A stretch of 64,000 nt of DNA from positions 4,971,971 through 5,035,970 of the forward strand of contig NC_020170.2 of NCBI RefSeq assembly GCF_000224145.3. The letters are read 5' to 3'. Within the stretch, counting starts at the first letter, position 1, and each line of letters begins with the position of its first letter. The notes below the pieces were generated by a model that worked only from the letters and a program-made list of their open reading frames with translations, did no database searches and was not told where the DNA came from. The translations under genes were made by a program, and so were the position numbers. This DNA comes from Ciona intestinalis (taxonomy: Eukaryota > Chordata > Ascidiacea > Phlebobranchia > Cionidae). Shown here in pieces: positions 61,301-64,000 of this stretch.

Positions 61301-63390
61301 TGGAATGGCTGTGAAGGTGAAAATTGTGATAAAGTAACTTATTTATTCAGGTTTTACAAACTAAAACCATGGATCTTCCAAACCCATTTTTTGAGGGTTT
61401 GGAATGCTAAGGTGTTATAGTTATTTGTTGTGCTGTGTTGTACACAGTTACTTACAATTGTAAAAACTAATTGTAAGTTAGTTTTTACAAACTAAAACCA
61501 TGGACGCCTACAAACAAATAATAAATACATCACAGCGTAAAGTAAACCCTATACCAAAGTAACTTTTACTTACACATAATAAACGGATTCGAATAAAAAA
61601 AATTTAACACATTTGCATTTTAATTTTTTTAAAGTTCTGCTGAATACTAATTAATTGTTCTAAAACAATACTTACTACACGCCCAACAGAAATATTTTAC
61701 ACATTTTTTTTCTCTTTGTACCAGAATGCTTGCAAGACTCTAATGGGTAGGTTGGAGCAGTTAAAGAAAACAAATCCAGCGGCATCGTGGAAAGAACTAA
61801 TTATGAATGCATACAACGAAAGGATCAGTCTGTCTGCAACCGGCTTTTACAAGTAATATTCTGTAATCTTGCTGTTACTTGCCCATGTTTTATCCAATTT
61901 TTTTTCATGTTTTGTCAAATTTGTTTTCATGTTTTGTATAATTTTTTCATATTTTGCCGATGTCATGTCTATTTTTTATGTTTTTTCCATGTTTTATCCA
62001 TGGTAAGTCAACTATCTTCAATCTATTATTATACTTTATTTTAACTGTTAAACAGGACTCCTGATATCTATTGTGATTGGAACAAAGAGACAGGCGAATG
62101 CAACGGGATGCCATTTAATTACTTCACTTACGGGGCTGCTGTTTCCGAAGTTGAAATAGATTGTCTTACTGGGGACCACGTTGTTTTGCAAACTGACATA
62201 GTTATGGATCTTGGAAGAAGTTTAAATCCAGCAGTTGATATCGGTCAAGTAAGCCAAACTCTTGTCGGGATATTTAGTTTATTGTTTTAATCATTTATAA
62301 CTCAGTCTTAACAAATAGCTTAAAATATCCATTTTTCTCATCGACAATTGCTACTAGGTGCATTTATTATACCTCTGAAGGCAACTTTATACATAAATAT
62401 ATACATTTAATTTACCATTCCTAAAGGATAATATAATCTATAAATATAAAAAGATTCAATAATAAACAGTACATCTTGTACTATATGTCCTGGACAAAAC
62501 TGCAAACAAGAAATGGGCACGTCTGGGACAAAATATCCTGCAGTCAAGGAATGGCAAATTAGACGCATTTATTTTACCGAACCCCCAGAATAATATAGGC
62601 CTAAATATAAAAAAATTGTATAACAACAGTACGTCTTGAACAAAATGTCTGAGAAAATGCTCTGCGGGCAGAAAAAACAGGCACATCCTAGACGTTTAGC
62701 CATGTTTTTTGTCGATAGATTATATTTATCCACGTTTTTTGCACATAGATTGAAGGCGCGTTTGTCCAAGGCTATGGGATGATGATGATGGAAGAACCGT
62801 TGATCAACGAAGGTGGATCGCTTATTACAAGAGGACCTGGTGCTTATAAAATTCCTGGTTTTGGAGATTGCCCACGTAGCTTTAATGTCCACCTTCTTAA
62901 AAATTCTAAAAATGAGCGAGCCGTATTTTCTTCTAAGGCAAGTCCTGAAACATAAAGTATTTTCATGTTGTTGCATTATCGCAGTCACGTCTCTTAATTT
63001 AATATAATAAGATTTATTTATTTTAAATACAGTATTAATATAATTAAAACAAGAAAGAAAAATAAATTAGCAACAGGTTTTGCTAGAAATTCTGCCCTTG
63101 TTGCTGCAATCAATTTCATTAAATTTATTCAATTAAAATTATTTTATTAAATTTTGGTTAATAAAATTTAGATTTATCAACAAAAATATTCTGTAAGTGT
63201 TAAGTTATACCTATAATTACAGGGAGTTGGAGAGCCTCCACTTTTTCTTTCGGCATCCGTGTTTTTTGCAGCAAAAAATGCAGTGACTGCTGCTCGAAAG
63301 CATTCGAATTTGTCGGGAGAATTCCGGATGGATAGTCCGGCGACGGTTGAGAGGATAAGAATGTGCTGCGGGGACAAGTTCACTTCCCAG
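48746..63390 (+). CDS. XDH: Xanthine dehydrogenase, 29 exons, last short exon missing
   Basis: Oxidises hypoxanthine to xanthine and xanthine to urate, with NAD as acceptor. Exons: 48746-48832, 49219-49276, 50136-50232, 50650-50758, 51177-51345, 51761-51847, 52221-52321, 52584-52821, 53210-53361, 53738-53944, 54264-54448, 54987-55161, 55514-55600, 56025-56139, 56469-56644, 57070-57192, 57608-57711, 57937-58057, 58406-58533, 58743-58830, 59082-59209, 59710-59860, 60296-60450, 60668-60836, 61188-61316, 61725-61852, 62056-62248, 62749-62937, 63223-63390. They total 4017 bp, 1339 codons without a stop; vertebrate enzymes are ~1330 residues. The RREDDI motif, GGKETR and NTAFRGFG mark it as XDH rather than aldehyde oxidase. 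The C-terminal exon (about 20 residues in relatives) must lie beyond the window or is unrecognised in 63391-64000. Confidence 0.97.
48971..49164. mobile_element. MITE copy in XDH intron 1
   Basis: TATAGTAGGGTGGGGAAAGA at the left, weaker TATTACCCCACAGTACTCTA at the right, and AACCGTATCCTCACGACCCC inside. It ends ~54 bp before exon 2. Confidence 0.9.
49799..49996. mobile_element. MITE copy in XDH intron 2
   Basis: TATAGTAGGGTAGGGGAAGA at the left and TCTTCCCCCGCTGTACTGTA at the right, with CAACAACGGTCTATTGAAGT inside. Confidence 0.9.
50287..50345 (+). mobile_element. SINE 3' fragment in XDH intron 3
   Basis: TGGTAACTCGTCAGCTGGCA, TGAGGTGTATGAAACAAAAC and ATCCGTGTTACGACTGCCGT match the shared SINE 3' region. 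Confidence 0.65.
50449..50624. mobile_element. MITE copy ending 26 bp before XDH exon 4
   Basis: TATAGTAGGGGGGGGAATGG at the left and CCCATCTTACCCCACGGTAC at the right. The exon 4 acceptor tract (TTTTTTGTTTTTTCAG) follows directly. Confidence 0.88.
51030..51130 (+). mobile_element. SINE 3' fragment in XDH intron 4
   Basis: TGTAACTCGTAAGCGGGCAT, GAACGTCCTTGCCACGCCAC and AAATAAGTTACATTTTTAAT match the SINE 3' region; it ends ~50 bp before exon 5. Confidence 0.6.
51358..51541. mobile_element. MITE copy with internal duplication, XDH intron 5
   Basis: Recognisable from CACATAATATCTAAATATCC and GTTTACTACTAAATGGAATG. The block GGATACAGTTTTATAATTC occurs twice in tandem. It starts 13 bp after the exon 5 donor. 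Confidence 0.75.
51542..51720. mobile_element. Diverged MITE copy abutting the previous one, XDH intron 5
   Basis: CCCATATTGCCCCATATTTC, TATTAACAATTAACAACAAC and TTACTCCAATCTACTATATA are degenerate family blocks. Confidence 0.6.
52430..52532. mobile_element. MITE fragment in XDH intron 7
   Basis: Right-end blocks remain: ACAAACAAAGAGCGTTGTTA, TGTGCTAAAGGCGTCTCATC and TTACCCCTCAGAACTGTATG. Confidence 0.6.
52584..55600 (+). CDS. XDH: XDH exons 8-13: FAD domain and connector
   Basis: Exon 8 has [14 protein letters not shown] and [12 protein letters not shown], the FAD-binding start; the acceptor AAG|ATT at 52584 keeps phase 0. Exons 9-10 carry [19 protein letters not shown] and [14 protein letters not shown]. 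Exons 10-11 give FFPSYRKT and the NAD-site motif [12 protein letters not shown], which is XDH-specific (aldehyde oxidases differ here). Exon 11 has the [10 protein letters not shown] stretch. Exons 12-13 encode the connector to the molybdenum domain ([14 protein letters not shown], then VPLGGNHHG). Confidence 0.95.
52842..53112 (-). mobile_element. tRNA-derived SINE, near full length, in XDH intron 8
   Basis: The reverse complement has a head ending in GGTTCAAGGCTGGTCGTTGC and the core with ATTGTGGATATGTATGTGTT. The 3' part includes CCTCGCGTGGCCGGAAAACG read on the plus strand. Same family and orientation as 38148-38416. Confidence 0.75.
53399..53475. mobile_element. MITE fragment, left end, XDH intron 9
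   Basis: TATAGCAGGGTTGGGGAAGA and CACCTTTTCATTCTATTTTT are the left terminus; the rest is lost. Confidence 0.75.
53534..53729. mobile_element. MITE copy ending 8 bp before XDH exon 10
   Basis: TACAGTGCTATGGGGTAAGA at the left, ATTTACTACCGAGTACGACG inside, and TTACCCCAACCCACCCTATT at the right. The right terminus supplies the pyrimidine-rich tract of the 3' splice site at 53737. Confidence 0.85.
54150..54245 (+). mobile_element. SINE 3' fragment in XDH intron 10
   Basis: TGTGGTAACTCGTAAGCGGG and TGTCCTTGCCCCACGACGCA, followed by GTTCCATTTGTTTATTCATA, match the SINE tail just upstream of exon 11. Confidence 0.6.
54530..54965 (+). mobile_element. SINE with interrupted body and (CATT)n tail, XDH intron 11
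   Basis: A B-box-like TATGGGTTCAATTCAAGG and the core TGTCCTTGGGCAAGACACCT occur at 54530-54640. The 3' part GTTAACTCATAGGCGCGCAT, AACACCCGTGTGATAACGAC and a CATTCATT tail occur at 54840-54965. About 200 bp of other sequence lies between them. Exon 12 begins 21 bp after the tail. Confidence 0.65.
56025..63390 (+). CDS. XDH: XDH exons 14-29: molybdopterin domain
   Basis: Starts [13 protein letters not shown] (exon 14). The active-site residues expected for XDH are present: Glu in FGGKETR (exon 19), Arg in NTAFRGFG (exon 22), and the catalytic base Glu in [12 protein letters not shown] (exon 29). Molybdopterin-contacting [12 protein letters not shown] is in exon 24, and TNTVPNT-type substrate loop residues are seen as [12 protein letters not shown] in exon 25. 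The purine-binding fold motif [20 protein letters not shown] is in exon 27. Exon 28 ends TCTAAG|GCAAGT, a GC-AG intron. The last exon seen ends FTSQ|GTAGGC, so the C-terminus is missing. Confidence 0.95.
56699..56840 (-). mobile_element. SINE head and core, minus orientation, XDH intron 15
   Basis: The reverse complement reads CCGGCACAGTTCGTTAGCAC, then GGGTTCGAGGTTGTGTCCTT and CAAGACACTTAACAAAAATT, the tRNA-like head and core. Confidence 0.7.
56890..56990 (-). mobile_element. SINE 3' fragment, minus orientation, XDH intron 15
   Basis: CAATGGCAAGAAAACAACAG, TTATAACATAAATGCTCTGT and TGCTTGCTTACAAATTACCA are the reverse complement of the SINE 3' region; it is not contiguous with the head at 56840. 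Confidence 0.6.
58190..58262 (-). mobile_element. SINE 3' fragment, minus orientation, XDH intron 18
   Basis: GACAGTTGTTATAATACAGG, TATACACCTTGTGCCAGCGC and AAGAGTTACCACGA match the SINE 3' region. Confidence 0.6.
58868..59040. repeat. Dispersed repeat in XDH intron 20
   Basis: GACCCTGATCTGGTGCTCAT, AAAGATATATATATCGCTTA and ATCGTCAGTCTTTTATTCAA match the duplicated repeat right of exon 29. Confidence 0.75.
60179..60222 (+). repeat. Decoy copy of the XDH exon 23 acceptor
   Basis: TATTTCTCCTAATTCTCAGG followed by TTTGGAAGATCAAAATTTC parallels the real site ATTTCTCTTGATTCTCAGGT with TCGTGAGATCAACATGT, about 97 bp upstream. The decoy frame soon reaches a stop, so it looks like a decayed duplication of the exon start. 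Confidence 0.6.
61870..62005. repeat. Degenerate CATGTTTTATCC tandem repeat in XDH intron 26
   Basis: About seven units of the type CATGTTTTGTCAAATTTGTTTT with length variation, ending ~50 bp before exon 27. Confidence 0.8.
62407..62690. repeat. Diverged tandem duplication (~160 bp period) in XDH intron 27
   Basis: Two copies, at 62407-62529 and 62568-62690. They share CATTTAATTTACC or CATTTATTTTACC, GATAATATAATCTATAAATA or GAATAATATAGGCCTAAATA, ACAGTACATCTTG or ACAGTACGTCTTG, and a GGCACGTCTGGGA or GGCACATCCTAGA end. Confidence 0.8.
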
Positions 63391-63402
63391 GTAGGCCATG
63401 TT

Positions 63403-63925
63403 TCGGGTAAACGTAAAATCTTAAATTTCATCACAAAAATGTGTATAATACCAACAATATCAAGTGGGATTGTGGGAATAACTAATTTCTGTAAATCTGA
63501 CCCTTATCTGGTGCTCATAAAGTTAAACGATTCTTGTGAAAAGAAATACAGTAACAAAAATTACAGATAAAAATTTATATTTTGCCTAATTGGCATCAAT
63601 TTGAATAAGAGACTGATGATGCCATTTAGGCGAAACATATATCTCTTATATTATACAATATTTCGGGTAATTAAAAATTTTAAATCTTATCACAACCATG
63701 TGTATAATACCAACAATTTAAAGAAGGTGTAGCAGAACTTTCGTGAGGTATCTTGTGTAAAAAAATACTGTAAGAATTTTGTACGACGAAAACGTAACAG
63801 TCAAAATTAAAGTTCTAATTGTATAATAAAAGAGATATATGTTTCGCCTAAATGGCATTGTCAGTCTTTTATTCAAATAGATGCCAATTACCCGAAATAT
63901 TTATATCTTATATTATACAAATGGT
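63403..63925. repeat. Tandem ~258 bp repeat with inverted arms after XDH exon 29
   Basis: Two head-to-tail copies begin TTTCGGGTAA (63410 and 63661) and share ATGTGTATAATACCAACAAT. Inside, TATGTTTCGCCTAAATGGCA appears in plus sense near 63840 and as its reverse complement near 63630, so the copies contain opposed arms. The array starts just inside the donor of exon 29 and fills the intron to near the window end. I find no terminal XDH exon in it. Confidence 0.75.
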
Positions 63926-64000
63926 TTGCCTTGATTTTTGTTTGTTACGTTTTCGTAGCACCATCGTTTTAGTAATCTAGCTGGTTAATGCAATGCATAA

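Noticed and set aside
63391..63570. Read-through of XDH exon 29 into a 103-codon open frame
   Set aside because: The extension lies in the tandem repeat, follows a good GTAGGC donor and does not resemble the XDH C-terminus.
1..64000. CRISPR arrays, bacterial operons, phage or viral genes
   Set aside because: None seen. The repeats are dispersed transposable elements or tandem satellites, and the genes have animal intron-exon structure.

Overview
This window looks like genomic DNA of a tunicate, most probably a Ciona-type sea squirt. The reasons are compact animal genes with many short AT-rich introns and consensus GT-AG splice sites, chordate gene families in invertebrate-length forms, and many copies of a ~195 bp inverted-repeat element with TATAGTAGGGTGGGG ends plus tRNA-derived SINEs of the kind described from Ciona. 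No bacterial, phage or viral gene is visible. Two runs of N (24721-25220 and 30703-30752) show that it is a draft assembly.

Layout. (1) 2807-4996, minus: the 5' coding exons of a latrophilin-type adhesion GPCR (signal peptide and the whole galactose-binding lectin domain); the rest runs off the left edge or is hidden in 1-2806. (2) 5063-18259: ~13 kb without a recognisable gene, holding two MITE copies and, at 16135-16653, a 519 bp Mutator-like inverted-repeat element carrying telomere-like repeats and a tRNA-like Pol III promoter. (3) 18260-20816, plus: three phase-compatible exons of unknown family. (4) 22200-36774, plus: a MAST (microtubule-associated serine/threonine) kinase, with kinase and PDZ domains complete and part of the N-terminal DUF1908 region lost in the 500 N gap. 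(5) 39638-44611, minus, tail-to-tail with MAST: a single-pass class I cytokine receptor-like protein. (6) 48746-63390, plus, head-to-head with the receptor: 29 exons (1339 codons) of xanthine dehydrogenase, lacking only the last short C-terminal exon.

The four recognised genes belong to unrelated processes: adhesion signalling, kinase scaffolding, cytokine/JAK-STAT-type signalling and purine catabolism. Nothing suggests that they form one functional system. The distinctive content lies in the repeats. MITE copies are dense from 42.7 to 53.8 kb around the receptor/XDH divergent region and within XDH introns, SINEs lie in introns and spacers, and several tandem duplications touch splice sites. 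By eye the window is also a mosaic of CpG-retaining blocks (about 1-13, 21.6-24.7 and 36.8-53 kb) and TpG/AT-rich, CpG-poor blocks (about 15-21.5, 25.2-36.7 and 54-64 kb), as expected from the mosaic DNA methylation known in Ciona.

All exon boundaries were read by hand from splice motifs, reading phase and recalled family similarity; no search was run.
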